A stretch of DNA of 64,000 nt from CAZLDI01 sp964558415 (GCA_964558415.1 CAZLDI010000007.1:62001-126000), one strand, 5' to 3'. Counted from the stretch's first letter, positions 23,149 to 32,235 are shown. Made by a program: numbers and translations. The notes: generated from the letters alone by a model not told the origin.

Positions 23149-23227
23149 GGACGAGGGATCGCCGTTGCCGCAGCGCCGTTAGCCTTCGACAGGCAACGGA
23201 TGGGCGCGTTATTATGCCGTTCAAGGC

Positions 23228-24121
23228 ATGGAGACACCGGGGTATCGGCTCGAACACCACACGCTGAAGATCGGCGGGCGGGAGGCGTTCTACCGCGAGG
23301 CGACGCCGGAGGGGGAGTCGCAGGGGTCGCTGGTGTTGCTGCACGGGTGGATCGGGACGTCTTCGTGGATGTTCCGGCACGTGCTGCCGGAGTTGGGGCG
23401 GCGCTGGCATACGATCGCCCCGGACCTGCCGGGATTCGGTCGGTCGCAGGCGCTGGAGGAAGCGCCTTCCATCGCGGGGTATCAGGAGTTCGTTCGTACG
23501 CTCGTCGATGATCTGCATATCGACCGCTTTCGCCTGGTAGGCGTGTCGGTCGGCGGGACGGTGGCGCTGAGCTTCGCGCACCGTTATCCGGAGCGTGTCC
23601 AGAGGCTGGCGGTGCAGGGGCCGGTCTACCGTTGGAGCGACCTGCCGAAGCGATTCCGCGTCCTGTACGACCTGGTAGGCCGCGCGGGCCTGCTGACGGA
23701 CCTGATCCCGAAGTCGCCGATCAAGTGGTGGTTCTTCGTGCGGCGGCTGGAGATGGGGCGCGACACGCGGCGCCTGTCCGAGAAGGACCGCAAGCAGCTG
23801 GGCCGGGACATTCTGCGCGTGCCGAACGAGACGCTGGTGGACGTGGGACGAGAGCTATTGGCGATCGACTTGAGCGATGTGGCGCGGCGCATCTGCGTGC
23901 CGACGCTGGTGCTGGACGGGGAGGAAGCGCGGATGATCCCGGCAGCGGCCTCGCGCCATCTGAGCAGGCTGATCCCGGGCGCGCAGTTCCGGATCATTCC
24001 GGACGCGGGACACAACGTCGCGATCGAGCGGCCGCACGAGTTCCTGGACGCCCTGCTGCCGTTTCTGGAGGAGCCACTCCCCACCACTCCACGCCGGAGG
24101 AAGACAACGAAGAAGCAGTAG
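23228..24121 (+). CDS. alpha/beta hydrolase
   Basis: 297-residue cytoplasmic hydrolase. LVLLHGWIGTSSWMFRHVLP holds the oxyanion HG motif, PDLPGFGRS the conserved turn, and VGVSVGGTVAL the nucleophile elbow (GVSVG). The acid is expected near LVLDGEEARMIP and the His is in IPDAGHNVAIERP. The lid (residues about 135-215) is rich in Arg and Lys. The last 15 residues are basic (RRRKTTKKQ). Probably an esterase or C-C hydrolase; the substrate is unknown. A TATTAT box at 23210-23215 lies just upstream of the ATG. Confidence 0.85.
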   Translation: METPGYRLEHHTLKIGGREAFYREATPEGESQGSLVLLHGWIGTSSWMFRHVLPELGRRWHTIAPDLPGFGRSQALEEAPSIAGYQEFVRTLVDDLHIDRFRLVGVSVGGTVALSFAHRYPERVQRLAVQGPVYRWSDLPKRFRVLYDLVGRAGLLTDLIPKSPIKWWFFVRRLEMGRDTRRLSEKDRKQLGRDILRVPNETLVDVGRELLAIDLSDVARRICVPTLVLDGEEARMIPAAASRHLSRLIPGAQFRIIPDAGHNVAIERPHEFLDALLPFLEEPLPTTPRRRKTTKKQ

Positions 24122-24139
24122 TGACCGGGCCGGAGCCGT

Positions 24140-24541
24140 CTATGAGAGCTGCGCGGTGCAGAAGGCGCAGCGCTTCGCTTCGATAGCGATCTCGCTGACG
24201 CACTCCGGGCAGCGCTTGGTCGTGGGATCCGCGGGTGGCTCCTTCTTCATCCTCGCCAGGAGGAGGTTCATTGGCTGGACGACGACGAAGAAGATGACGG
24301 CCGCGATGGTGACGAAGGTGATGATCTTGTTGATGAAGTCGCCGTAGCGGAAGGTGCTGTCGTTGATCGTGAAGTCGAGGGCGGAGAAGTCCGGCTGTCC
24401 GCCAATGGCAGCGATTAGCGGGGTCACCAGGTCCTCGACGAACGCGGTCACGACGGCACCGAACGCCGCGCCGATGACGACGGCGACGGCGAGGTCCACG
24501 ACGTTGCCGCGGAGCAGGAACTGTTTGAAGTCGTTAAGCAT
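24140..24541 (-). CDS. mscL: large-conductance mechanosensitive channel MscL with zinc-ribbon tail
   Basis: Membrane channel opened by tension to release solutes on osmotic downshock. MLNDFKQFLLRGNVVDLAVA is the amphipathic N-terminus and start of TM1 with the pore constriction; FINKIITFVTIAAVIFFVVV is TM2. The loop is short. After the usual cytoplasmic helix, a CPEC ... CAFC pair in the last 25 residues forms a likely zinc ribbon, a tail seen in some bacterial MscL proteins. It is 133 residues, convergent with the hydrolase gene. Confidence 0.93.
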   Translation of the reverse strand: MLNDFKQFLLRGNVVDLAVAVVIGAAFGAVVTAFVEDLVTPLIAAIGGQPDFSALDFTINDSTFRYGDFINKIITFVTIAAVIFFVVVQPMNLLLARMKKEPPADPTTKRCPECVSEIAIEAKRCAFCTAQLS

Positions 24542-24672
24542 GCCAACCTCCCAATGGTTCCTATAAGAATCGTTGATTGATGAATATAGGCGACGACGCT
24601 GAGCCGGTCAAGAGGTTTCAGCAGGCCAACACTCGGGTAGGCACCCAGTTTACGAATCATGACGATGCGCCA

Positions 24673-24700
24673 TTGTCTTGAGCGCGGCCATCGCTATAAT
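24673..24700 (+). promoter_or_regulatory. promoter of the CoA-transferase pair
   Basis: TTGTCT (24673-24678), 16-bp spacer, TATAAT (24695-24700). The ATG at 24709 begins 8 nt after the -10 box, so the transcript should be leaderless. This is the clearest example of that arrangement in the window. Confidence 0.6.
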
Positions 24701-24708
24701 TGGGTGCC

Positions 24709-25956
24709 ATGACAGCGGCGGCTCTGGACGATGTCCGCGTGGTGGACCTGACCACGGAGATGGGCCAGTACTGCACGAAGCTTCTGGCCGACCTGGGCGC
24801 GGACGTCATCAAAATCGAGCCGCCGGGCGGCGATCCGGTGCGGGGGCTGCCGCCGTTCTTCCACGACGAAGAGGGCCCCGCCAGTAGCCTCTACTGGCTG
24901 AACCTGAACACGAACAAGCGCAGCATGACGCTGGATATCGAGACGGAGGACGGGCGGGCCACTCTCGCGAGATTGGTGCGGACCGCAGACGTGGTTGTCG
25001 AGAGCTTCCAGCCGGGTTACCTCGACGGACTGGGCCTGGGGTACGAAGGGCTTTCCCGCATCAAGCCGGACATCATCGTGACATCGATCACGGGGTTCGG
25101 ACAGACCGGGCCCCACGCGCAATACAAAGCGCCAGACATCGTGGGCGTGGCGATGGCCGGCATCATGTGGCTGGCGGGCGACCCGCAGGACCCGCCGAAC
25201 GTGCCGCCGTGGCGCCAGGGGTACATCTCGGCGTGCATACACGCTGCCGGAGGCACCCTGACGGCGCTCTACCACCGCGATGTGACGGGCGAGGGCCAGC
25301 ACGTTGATGTGTCGATGCAAGAGTCGCTTTCGATCGCGCAGGAGACGGCGATGCAGACGTGGGACATGAACGAGGCGCTGCGGGCGCGGAATGCCCACCG
25401 CGGGGTTATTCCGGTCGACGTCCCGGGCACCGGTCCGTATGAGTGCCGTGACGGCGGCTGGGTGTTCGGTTACGTGGGGACCCCGGGCGGTGCCCAATGG
25501 CCGGACCTGCTGGCGTGGATGGCGGAGGAAGGGATGGCCGAGGACCTGCCGGAAGAGCCAACCAAGGAGTTTGTCGACAACCTGAACCTGCGATTTCTGA
25601 CCTCGATACTGGCCGATCCGGCGACTGTGGGTCAGAAGTTCGCCACGATGGGGAAGATCCAGCAGGTGCTGGTGCGGTTCATCAAGACGAAGACGAAGTG
25701 GGAGATGTACGAGCAGGCGCAGAGGCGGCGCCTGCTGTTCGGCATTGTGTCTACGCCGGAGGACATCGCGAAGAACCCGCAGCTCCAGTACCGGCAGTGG
25801 TTGACGGCCGTCGAGCATCCGGAGCTGGGCGCGACGCTGGAGTACCCGGGGCCGCCGTACCGGCTTTCGGAGACACCGTGGGCGATTCGTCGGAGGCCGC
25901 CGGCTGTGGGCGAGCACAACGATGAGGTGCTGAGGGAAGTAGCAAGTGGAAGGTAA
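24709..25956 (+). CDS. CaiB/BaiF-family (class III) CoA-transferase, first of a pair
   Basis: Moves CoA between carboxylic acids through an enzyme-aspartyl intermediate. 415 residues from the ATG at 24709: DDVRVVDLTTEMGQYCTKLL and LGADVIKIEPPGGDPVRG form the Rossmann part, LDIETEDGRATLARLVRTADV is typical, and KAPDIVGVAMAGIMW is the region of the catalytic Asp. The next gene, 9 bp downstream, is a second member of the same family with only partial similarity, so the two may form a heterodimer as in benzylsuccinate-type transferases. The substrate is unknown. It has a leaderless promoter. Confidence 0.9.
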   Translation: MTAAALDDVRVVDLTTEMGQYCTKLLADLGADVIKIEPPGGDPVRGLPPFFHDEEGPASSLYWLNLNTNKRSMTLDIETEDGRATLARLVRTADVVVESFQPGYLDGLGLGYEGLSRIKPDIIVTSITGFGQTGPHAQYKAPDIVGVAMAGIMWLAGDPQDPPNVPPWRQGYISACIHAAGGTLTALYHRDVTGEGQHVDVSMQESLSIAQETAMQTWDMNEALRARNAHRGVIPVDVPGTGPYECRDGGWVFGYVGTPGGAQWPDLLAWMAEEGMAEDLPEEPTKEFVDNLNLRFLTSILADPATVGQKFATMGKIQQVLVRFIKTKTKWEMYEQAQRRRLLFGIVSTPEDIAKNPQLQYRQWLTAVEHPELGATLEYPGPPYRLSETPWAIRRRPPAVGEHNDEVLREVASGR

Positions 25957-25965
25957 GAGGCAAGT

Positions 25966-27213
25966 GTGAGCCAGAGACTGCCCCTGGAAGGCGTCAAGGT
26001 AGCGGACTTCTCCTGGTTCGGCGCGGGGCCGATCTGCGGGCGGCTGCTCGCTGACTACGGGGCCACGGTGGTGCGGATCGAGTCGGAGACGCACCTGGAC
26101 TCGCTGCGGATCGTGGCGCCGTTCGCGAAGGGGAAGACGGGGTACAACGTCAGCGGGTACTTCAACAACTACAACGCTGGGAAGCTGGGCATCCTGCTCA
26201 ACCTGAACACGGATGAGGGGATACACATCGCGCACAAGTTGATTGAATGGGCGGACGTATTCCTGACCAACATCACACCGCGCACGATTGAGCGCTGGGG
26301 GTTTACGTACGACAAGCTGATAGAGCTCAACCGAGAGATCATCGGCGTTTACGTGCCGATGCAGGGCTTCGATGGCCCACACAGGGACTTCCTGGGGTTT
26401 GGCGCGGTGCTGACGCCGATAACGGGGTATAACCATCTGTCGGGGTTCGCGAACCGTCCGCCGTTCGGACTGGGGACGAACTATCCGGACTACGTGATCA
26501 ACCCGGGGCACACGTTCGTCGCCATCATGGCCGCGCTGCGCTACAGACGGCGGACGGGGAAGGGGCAACGGATCGAGGTGGCGCAGATCGAGTCTTCGGT
26601 GGCACCCCTGGGGCCGGCGGTCTTCGACTACACGGCGAACGGGCGGGTGCAGACGCGCAGCGGGAACGGAATAGCGAACGCCGCGCCGCACAACGCGTTC
26701 AAGTGCAGGCCGCTGACGGACGGCGGCAGGCCGATGGATGAGCGCTGGATCGTCATCGCCTGCTTCAGCGACGACGAATGGAGCGCGTTCGTGCAAGCCA
26801 TGGGGAGCCCGGAATGGGCGCGCGACACGAAATTCTCGACCCTTGCCGCAAGGAAGTCGAACGAGGCGGAGATGGACGCGCATATCAACGCCTGGACGGC
26901 GGACAAGGACGCGTACAAACTGATGGCTGAGCTGCAGGGCCGTGGCGTGCCGGCCGGGGTGGTGCAGAGCGCGCGCGAGATCCTGGACGTGGATGAGCAC
27001 ATGAAGGCGCGGGGGTATTACGTGTACCTGAAGCATCCGGAGGCGGGCCGTCACGCGCACGACGGGCCGCCGTTTGTGCTCTCGAAGACGCCAGGGCGGC
27101 TGCGGTCGCCGGCACCGTGCCTGGGGGAGCATACGGAGTACGTGTGCAAGGAGATCCTGGGGTTGGACGACGAGGGGATCGCGGAGCTGATGGTGGCGGG
27201 GGCGCTGGCGTAG
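25966..27213 (+). CDS. CaiB/BaiF-family (class III) CoA-transferase, second of a pair
   Basis: 415 residues starting with GTG at 25966. GVKVADFSWFGAGPICGRLLA and YGATVVRIESETHLDSLR are the N-terminal family motifs; LNLNTDEGIHIAHKLIEWAD and YPDYVINPGHTFVAIMAAL cover the substrate region. Paired with the preceding gene in one operon (9-bp gap). The 3' end, coding for EGIAELMVAGALA, is repeated twice more downstream as non-coding tandem copies (27333-27378 and 27493-27537). In vivo partner and substrate remain to be shown. Confidence 0.9.
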   Translation: MSQRLPLEGVKVADFSWFGAGPICGRLLADYGATVVRIESETHLDSLRIVAPFAKGKTGYNVSGYFNNYNAGKLGILLNLNTDEGIHIAHKLIEWADVFLTNITPRTIERWGFTYDKLIELNREIIGVYVPMQGFDGPHRDFLGFGAVLTPITGYNHLSGFANRPPFGLGTNYPDYVINPGHTFVAIMAALRYRRRTGKGQRIEVAQIESSVAPLGPAVFDYTANGRVQTRSGNGIANAAPHNAFKCRPLTDGGRPMDERWIVIACFSDDEWSAFVQAMGSPEWARDTKFSTLAARKSNEAEMDAHINAWTADKDAYKLMAELQGRGVPAGVVQSAREILDVDEHMKARGYYVYLKHPEAGRHAHDGPPFVLSKTPGRLRSPAPCLGEHTEYVCKEILGLDDEGIAELMVAGALA

Positions 27214-27537
27214 GGGAGATTTCTGCGCACGGATAATGTTCACACCCCTCTCCCCCGCCGGATTCCTTCGCGAAGGGACATGAGCCCACGTTCGAGCCAG
27301 GTGGCCGCTCAGAATGACACGATCGGGACGATGAGGGGATCGCGGAGCTGATGGTGGCGGGGGCGCTGGCGTAGGGGCACGTGGATGCGGGGGATGCTGC
27401 CAGCGAACGCCGTTCACACCCCACACGCCGCCAGATTCCTTCGCGAAGAAGCACCGTGCCACGCCCCGAATGTGGCAGTCGCTCAGAATGACTTGGGGAT
27501 CGCGGAAGTGACGGCGGTGGCGGCGCTGGCGTAGGGA
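27172..27537. repeat. tandem duplication of the CoA-transferase 3' end plus R1
   Basis: A unit of about 160 bp, gene tail (GAGGGGATCGCGGAGCTGAT... to the stop) followed by an R1 element, starts at 27172 and again at 27333; a third, diverged tail starts at about 27493. Spacing is 161 and 160 bp. R1 copies lie at 27251-27319 and 27421-27492. This accounts for the gene-free stretch 27214-27632; the rest holds the promoter of the TPR gene. Confidence 0.85.
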
Positions 27538-27551
27538 AGAGGGAGAGCGAC

Positions 27552-27581
27552 TTGCTGCCCCCGACGGTGCGGGACTAGAAT
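27552..27581 (+). promoter_or_regulatory. promoter of the TPR gene
   Basis: TTGCTG (27552-27557), 18-bp spacer, TAGAAT (27576-27581), then a leader of about 45 nt to the ATG at 27633. Confidence 0.5.
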
Positions 27582-27632
27582 CCCTAGCGGGAACGGGCCG
27601 CGGGGTGCAGACCGGAGAGCGAGGGCAAGAAT

Positions 27633-29072
27633 ATGAGTCCGAAGCGATTGATCTTGCTGGCGGGTGCGGGCGTTTCAGCGATCCTGATGGGCGCTATCCT
27701 GGCGATAATCCTCACCAGCGGTGGCACGAGCGAATCTGAGAAGCGCTATGAAGACGGCGTCGCCGCGCTGCAAGCCGGGCGGTACGATGACGCGATCGAT
27801 TTATTCGGCGAAGCGATTGACCTCGACACAGAGTTCGCACCGGCGTATGTGGCCCGTGCTCAGGCCTACTGGGGCACGGGCAAGTTCGAAGACGGGTTGG
27901 ATGACGCAAACGAGGCCATCGACCTGGACCCGGAGGACGTGAACGTTCTGGCCGACGCCTACGTGACGCGTGCTCAACTACAGTTGCCGCTTGAACGGAC
28001 GGACGAGGCGATCGAGGATGCCGACGAGGCGATCGAGCTGAACCCGCCCGACTTGAACATTCTGGCACGCGCGCATGCCTGGCGCTCGTTCGGCCTGTTA
28101 GATCAGGAGGAGCTGGAGGATGCGCTGGACGCGGCGAATGAGGCGATTGATCTGGAAGCGAGCGATGCCAACGTTCAAGCTATCGCATACATAGCCCGAG
28201 CAACGGTGTACGTAGCACAGGAAGAATCCGAAAAGGCTCTCGACGATGCCGACGCAGCTATCTCGCTGGAGCCACAGGACGTAAATATACGAGCCGTCGC
28301 TCATATCGCGAAATCGTTTGCGCTAGGGGATCGACACGAGGAGGCGCTGGTGGAGGACGAGGCGGCGATTCAGCTCGACCCTCGGAACCCAAGGGTCCTT
28401 CGCAGCGCATACGGGGCGAAGGCTTTAGACCTTGAAGGTCTGGGGCGACTTGAGGAGGCGAAAGCGGCGGCTGACAAGGCCTGTGAGCTGGGTCTGGAAG
28501 AGGCGTGCGGGTTCACGACGGCTCCTACACGCGAGGAAGCGCTCGATCTGCTCCCCCTGATGGTATTGCAGCTGGAAGACCTGCCATCTGGATTCAAGGT
28601 TTACGACTCGCGGTTTGACACGCTTGAGGACGAGGCGGGTGTCTCCGATGACTCAGAGGCATTCCGGCGGCGCCTCGAGTCCTGGGGATTCATCCTCGGA
28701 CACGACAGGTGGTACGCGGCCGATACGCCTTCAGAGTTTCCGGAAATATACGTGGAGATATGGCTACTGGCAGACGTCTCGGAGGCAGAAGAAGCATTCG
28801 TCGACGGCGGTCTCTACTTAGAGGCGCCCGGCGTCACACCAGCGGAGGATTTTCCCGTCTTTGGCGACGAGTCCGAGGCGTATCGGCTCGCAGGTCCATA
28901 CCCTACCCTGAGTGGCGAGGTGATTCAAGTGGAGGGCCACATGGTAATCATTCGCAGTGGGCCGTTTCTAGCGGTGCTTCAGACGGCTTTCCCGCCGGGG
29001 CAAACTACCGACGACGCGGCGATTGACCTGGCAGCCAAACTCGAAACCCGCATGGCCGAGGGTGTGCGATGA
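27633..29072 (+). CDS. membrane-anchored TPR-repeat protein
   Basis: 479 residues. One N-terminal membrane helix (LILLAGAGVSAILMGAILAI, residues 6-25) anchors an external part. At least six tetratricopeptide repeats follow (about residues 37-290), each with an EAIDLDPED-like acidic end, for example DGVAALQAGRYDDAIDLFGE and ALDAANEAIDLEASD; the chain is very acidic. The last 180 residues (from EALDLLPLMVLQLEDLPSGF) form a separate domain that I do not recognise, with EIYVEIWLLADVSEAEEAF. It overlaps the next gene by four bases (ATGA), so the two are coupled. Confidence 0.85.
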   Translation: MSPKRLILLAGAGVSAILMGAILAIILTSGGTSESEKRYEDGVAALQAGRYDDAIDLFGEAIDLDTEFAPAYVARAQAYWGTGKFEDGLDDANEAIDLDPEDVNVLADAYVTRAQLQLPLERTDEAIEDADEAIELNPPDLNILARAHAWRSFGLLDQEELEDALDAANEAIDLEASDANVQAIAYIARATVYVAQEESEKALDDADAAISLEPQDVNIRAVAHIAKSFALGDRHEEALVEDEAAIQLDPRNPRVLRSAYGAKALDLEGLGRLEEAKAAADKACELGLEEACGFTTAPTREEALDLLPLMVLQLEDLPSGFKVYDSRFDTLEDEAGVSDDSEAFRRRLESWGFILGHDRWYAADTPSEFPEIYVEIWLLADVSEAEEAFVDGGLYLEAPGVTPAEDFPVFGDESEAYRLAGPYPTLSGEVIQVEGHMVIIRSGPFLAVLQTAFPPGQTTDDAAIDLAAKLETRMAEGVR

Positions 29073-29500
29073 GCGTGCTCGTAGCTCGCACCGTTCACAT
29101 CAACGCCACGCCCGAGCAGGTGTGGGGCGTGATGATCAACGTCGAGAAGTGGCCCGAGTGGACGGCTTCGATGAAGTCCGTCGAGAGGTTGGAGGAGGGG
29201 CCGTTAGGGCTGGAGAGCAGGGCGCGTCTGCGGATCCGGCGCGCGCCGAGGCCCGGCATCTGGAAGGTAACCGAGTTCACAGAAGGGCGGTCGTTCACGT
29301 GGGAGAACGACTCCGGCGGCGTGCACGGGGTGGCGACGCATCTTATCGAACCGGAGAACGGCGGGTGCAACGTGACACTGACAGTGACGTTGTCGGGGTT
29401 GGTCGCGATGCTGTTCGGGTGGGTGATGGCCGGGGCATCGCGCGAGAACGTGCGGATGGAGGCGGAGGGGCTGAAGGCGCGGAGTGAGGAACGCGAGTAG
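29069..29500 (+). CDS. SRPBCC (START/Bet v1-like) family protein
   Basis: 143-residue helix-grip protein with a hydrophobic cavity. VARTVHINATPEQVWGVMIN and VEKWPEWTASMKSVERLE are the classic family start; WKVTEFTEGRSFTWEND and the final long helix from MLFGWVMAGASRENVRMEAE complete the fold. Such proteins bind lipids or polyketides or act as cyclases. Its ATG lies within the stop of the TPR membrane protein gene. A second SRPBCC gene occurs at 57144, with no close similarity. Confidence 0.88.
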   Translation: MSVLVARTVHINATPEQVWGVMINVEKWPEWTASMKSVERLEEGPLGLESRARLRIRRAPRPGIWKVTEFTEGRSFTWENDSGGVHGVATHLIEPENGGCNVTLTVTLSGLVAMLFGWVMAGASRENVRMEAEGLKARSEERE

Positions 29501-29715
29501 TCGGGGCTGCGCTCCGCTCGTCCGTTCAGCTGCGCCCAGGGGCAGTCCTACTCTACACCGCGCCGAAGTGCGCGACGAGCGCTGCGGGGGTGCGGAGCGG
29601 GTGGTGGGAGATGTGCTGGTTGTGGAGGCGGAGGTGGGGATGTTGGGGATGTCATGGGGTCAGTTTAGCGGTGCGCGGATCAATCTCAGTCTCCACGCTA
29701 TTGGCGCAGGCCGCG

Positions 29716-30126
29716 TCAAGGCTCCATTCGTTTGACGTTCGTGATGCGATCGAAGTCCGCATCGTAGCTGAAGAGCTCCGTCAGGCCCAGCCGCTCCATA
29801 TGCGCGACGGTCAGGGCATCTTCGAAATCGATCCTCGGATGCGAGGCCCAGATGTCCAGCGCCCGCACGCAGGCTCCTTTATGGGCGAGCTTGAGGCCGC
29901 GGAGCGTCAGTAGCGGGCGCAACCGCGCGCCTATGTCCACCGGTGTCAGGCCGTAATGGGCACGGGAACGGAGCACGTAACAGACCTCGGCGATGATCAC
30001 CTCCGACGTCGTCACAACCTCGTGCCCCGCCTTCACTCGCTGAAATAGAGCGAAGCAGGCCTCCGCCTTCCTCTCATCGCCCGCAACCAGATAGCGGAGG
30101 AAGACGTTCGCGTCCAGGAACCTCAC
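29716..30126 (-). CDS. vapC: PIN-domain toxin VapC
   Basis: Ribonuclease toxin of a type II toxin-antitoxin module, 136 residues. Acidic metal ligands: Asp5 in MRFLDANVFLRYL, a Glu in SEVIIAEVCYVL, Asp in RIDFEDALTVAHM and the final Asp pair in LFSYDADFDRI. All four positions are present, so the enzyme should be active; the usual targets are tRNA or rRNA loops. The ATG overlaps the antitoxin stop by 4 nt (ATGA), the normal vapBC layout. A second vapBC lies at 36605-37280. Confidence 0.92.
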   Translation of the reverse strand: MRFLDANVFLRYLVAGDERKAEACFALFQRVKAGHEVVTTSEVIIAEVCYVLRSRAHYGLTPVDIGARLRPLLTLRGLKLAHKGACVRALDIWASHPRIDFEDALTVAHMERLGLTELFSYDADFDRITNVKRMEP

Positions 30127-30383
30127 GTCCCGTCGCCGGCCTCCGCTGTCGCTTTCTCATCGCGAGCGGCGCGGCTGACGGACCTGAAGTCCCTGGTGCG
30201 CGTTGCCGGCTTGACCGAGGCAAACGCGGACTCCAGGGTGAATCTGGCGGGAAGCAGCTGGACCTTGTCGTCTTCGATCGAGAATGCGACCTTGTCTCTT
30301 GGCTTAAGGCCGAGAAGGCGCCGCACCTCCGACGGGACGGTCACCTGGCCACGTTGCGTCATTGTCGTAACTATCTCCTTCAT
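30123..30383 (-). CDS. vapB: AbrB/MazE-fold antitoxin VapB
   Basis: 86-residue antitoxin. The swapped-hairpin DNA-binding domain spans residues 1-45: TMTQRGQVTVPSEVRRLLGL and KPRDKVAFSIEDDKVQL. The C-terminal half (FASVKPATRTRDFRSVSRAA) would wrap and inhibit VapC. It represses its own operon; a 23-bp inverted repeat at 30410-30432, upstream of the start, is a probable operator. Confidence 0.9.
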   Translation of the reverse strand: MKEIVTTMTQRGQVTVPSEVRRLLGLKPRDKVAFSIEDDKVQLLPARFTLESAFASVKPATRTRDFRSVSRAARDEKATAEAGDGT

Positions 30384-30409
30384 TTACTCCACTCCATATC
30401 ATTGCCTTT

Positions 30410-30432
30410 GTTATAACTCAATGAGATATAAC
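30410..30432. promoter_or_regulatory. inverted-repeat operator of vapBC
   Basis: GTTATAACTCA-A-TGAGATATAAC: 10 of 11 positions pair across a 1-nt centre. It lies 27 bp upstream of vapB in an AT-rich patch that would also carry the promoter. Confidence 0.65.
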
Positions 30433-30533
30433 ATGACCATTACCGAATGTCAATAGCAAGCCTTTGCCCACCCAGGTCAGACGCGCCCTCGATGAGGGGA
30501 CCCCGTTGACGGACGATTTGCTGATTTCATACC

Positions 30534-30554
30534 CATCGCCTAGTATTGGCGATG
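30534..30554 (+). promoter_or_regulatory. hairpin or operator upstream of the ThDP enzyme gene
   Basis: CATCGCC-TAGTATT-GGCGATG, 7-bp arms. A possible promoter, TTGACG (30506-30511), 16 bp, CATACC, lies just upstream, so this element would be near the transcription start. Confidence 0.45.
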
Positions 30555-30591
30555 CGTTTCTGCGAAACAAACTCCCGGAAGGAGAGACCCG

Positions 30592-32235
30592 ATGGCGATG
30601 ATAGACGGCGGCGACCTAGTGGTGCGCGCGATCAAGCAGGAGGGCGTGGATACGATATTCACGCTGTGCGGCGGGCACGTGCAGGCGATCTACGACGCGT
30701 GCCTGGACGAGAACGTGCGGGTGATCGACACGCGGCACGAGCAGGTGGCGGGGCACGCGGCGGAGGGGTGGAGCCGGGCGACGCGGCGCTGCGGGGTGGG
30801 GGTGGTGACGGCGGGGCCGGGGGTGACGGACTGCACGACGGCGATCGCGAACGCCTGGCACAACAAGAGCCCGATGCTGATCATCGGCGGCCGCAGCCCG
30901 CTGTCTCGCTTCGAGATGGGGTCGCTGCAGGATATGGACCACACGGAGATGCTGAAGCCGATCACGAAGTGGGCGAAGTGCGTACACGAGACGAAGCGCA
31001 TCCCGGAGTACATCTCGATGGGGTTCCGGGCGGCGCTGACGGGGCGGATGGGGCCGTCGTTCCTGGAGATCCCGACGGACGTGCTGTTCATGAAGGTGGA
31101 GGAGAACGAGGTGTTCTTCCCGCAGAGCTATCGTCCGGAGGGTCGCGTCTATCCTGACCCGAAGAGCGTGCGCAAGGCGGCGGAGGCGCTGCGGAGCGCC
31201 GAGCGGCCGGTGATCATGGCGGGCTCGGCGATCTACTGGAGCGAGGCGCACGAGGAGCTGCGGGAGCTGGCGGAGCTGATGCAGGCGCCGGTGTACCTGA
31301 ACGCGATGGGACGGGGCTCGCTGAACCAGGAGCACGCGCTGTTCTACAGCCGCAGCCGGCGGACGGCGCTGACGAAGGCGGACTGCATCCTGGTGATCGG
31401 GACGCCGATGGACTTCCGGCTGTCGTACGGGAAGCGATTCAACCCCGAAGCGAAGACGATCCAGGTGGACACCGATCCCGCGGAGCTGGGCCGCAACCGC
31501 GACATCGACATCCAGCTCGAGGCCGACGCCCGGGCGAGCCTGGAGTCGCTGACGGCGGAGCTTTCCGGGTTCAAGGACGATCACAAGGCGTGGTTGGGGG
31601 AGCTGCGGGAGCAGGAGGACAAGACGCGCGCGCAGATGGAGGAGTGGATGGCGAGCGACCGCGAGCCGATCCACCCGCTGCGGTTGTGCGCGGAGATGGC
31701 GAACTTCGTGGACGAGAACACGATCGTCGTGGGCGACGGCGGGGACATCGTCAGCCACGCCTCGAAGATACTGCCGGTGAACCAGCCCGGGCAGTGGTAT
31801 GACCCGGGCCCGTTCGGGACGCTGGGCGTGGGGACGGGTTTCTGCATGGCGATCAACAGCGTGTACCCGAACAAGCGCATCCTGATGGTCAACGGCGACG
31901 GGGCTTTCGGGCTGAACGGCTTCGACTTCGACACGTTCGTGCGCTTCAACATCCCGGTGGTGTCCGTGGTGGGGAACGACCGGCAATGGGGACAGATCAC
32001 GGTGGGACAGCGCGCGATGTACGGGAAGGACCGGGTGGTGGCGAGCATGCTGGGGGACGAGTGCCGGTACGACAAGATCGTCGAAGGGATGGGCGGCCAC
32101 GGGGAGTACGTCACGAAGCCGGACGAGATCCGGCCGGCGATCGAGCGGGCGTTCGCATCCGGGAAGCCGGCGTGCGTGAACGTAATTATGGACCAGGAGC
32201 CGCCTGGGATCATGGGCGGGTACGAGTTTATGTAG
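30592..32235 (+). CDS. thiamine-diphosphate-dependent enzyme (acetolactate synthase/oxalyl-CoA decarboxylase superfamily)
   Basis: 547 residues with the three domains of this superfamily: PYR (about 1-170), central, and PP (about 370-547). RHEQVAGHAAEGWSRA contains the catalytic Glu that protonates ThDP; NGDGAFGLNGFDFDTFVRFN is the metal/ThDP motif, with the partner Asn in VVGNDRQWGQ. The substrate is unknown: candidates are 2-oxo acids or oxalyl-CoA, the latter suggested weakly by the nearby CoA-transferases. GGAAGGAGAG precedes the ATG. A diverged copy of its last 30 codons lies at 35175-35264, beyond the next two genes. Confidence 0.88.
   Translation: MAMIDGGDLVVRAIKQEGVDTIFTLCGGHVQAIYDACLDENVRVIDTRHEQVAGHAAEGWSRATRRCGVGVVTAGPGVTDCTTAIANAWHNKSPMLIIGGRSPLSRFEMGSLQDMDHTEMLKPITKWAKCVHETKRIPEYISMGFRAALTGRMGPSFLEIPTDVLFMKVEENEVFFPQSYRPEGRVYPDPKSVRKAAEALRSAERPVIMAGSAIYWSEAHEELRELAELMQAPVYLNAMGRGSLNQEHALFYSRSRRTALTKADCILVIGTPMDFRLSYGKRFNPEAKTIQVDTDPAELGRNRDIDIQLEADARASLESLTAELSGFKDDHKAWLGELREQEDKTRAQMEEWMASDREPIHPLRLCAEMANFVDENTIVVGDGGDIVSHASKILPVNQPGQWYDPGPFGTLGVGTGFCMAINSVYPNKRILMVNGDGAFGLNGFDFDTFVRFNIPVVSVVGNDRQWGQITVGQRAMYGKDRVVASMLGDECRYDKIVEGMGGHGEYVTKPDEIRPAIERAFASGKPACVNVIMDQEPPGIMGGYEFM

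Noticed and set aside
24694..27462. 922-codon minus-strand frame opposite the two CoA-transferase genes
   Set aside because: His/Arg/Pro-rich shadow of two well-conserved genes on the plus strand.
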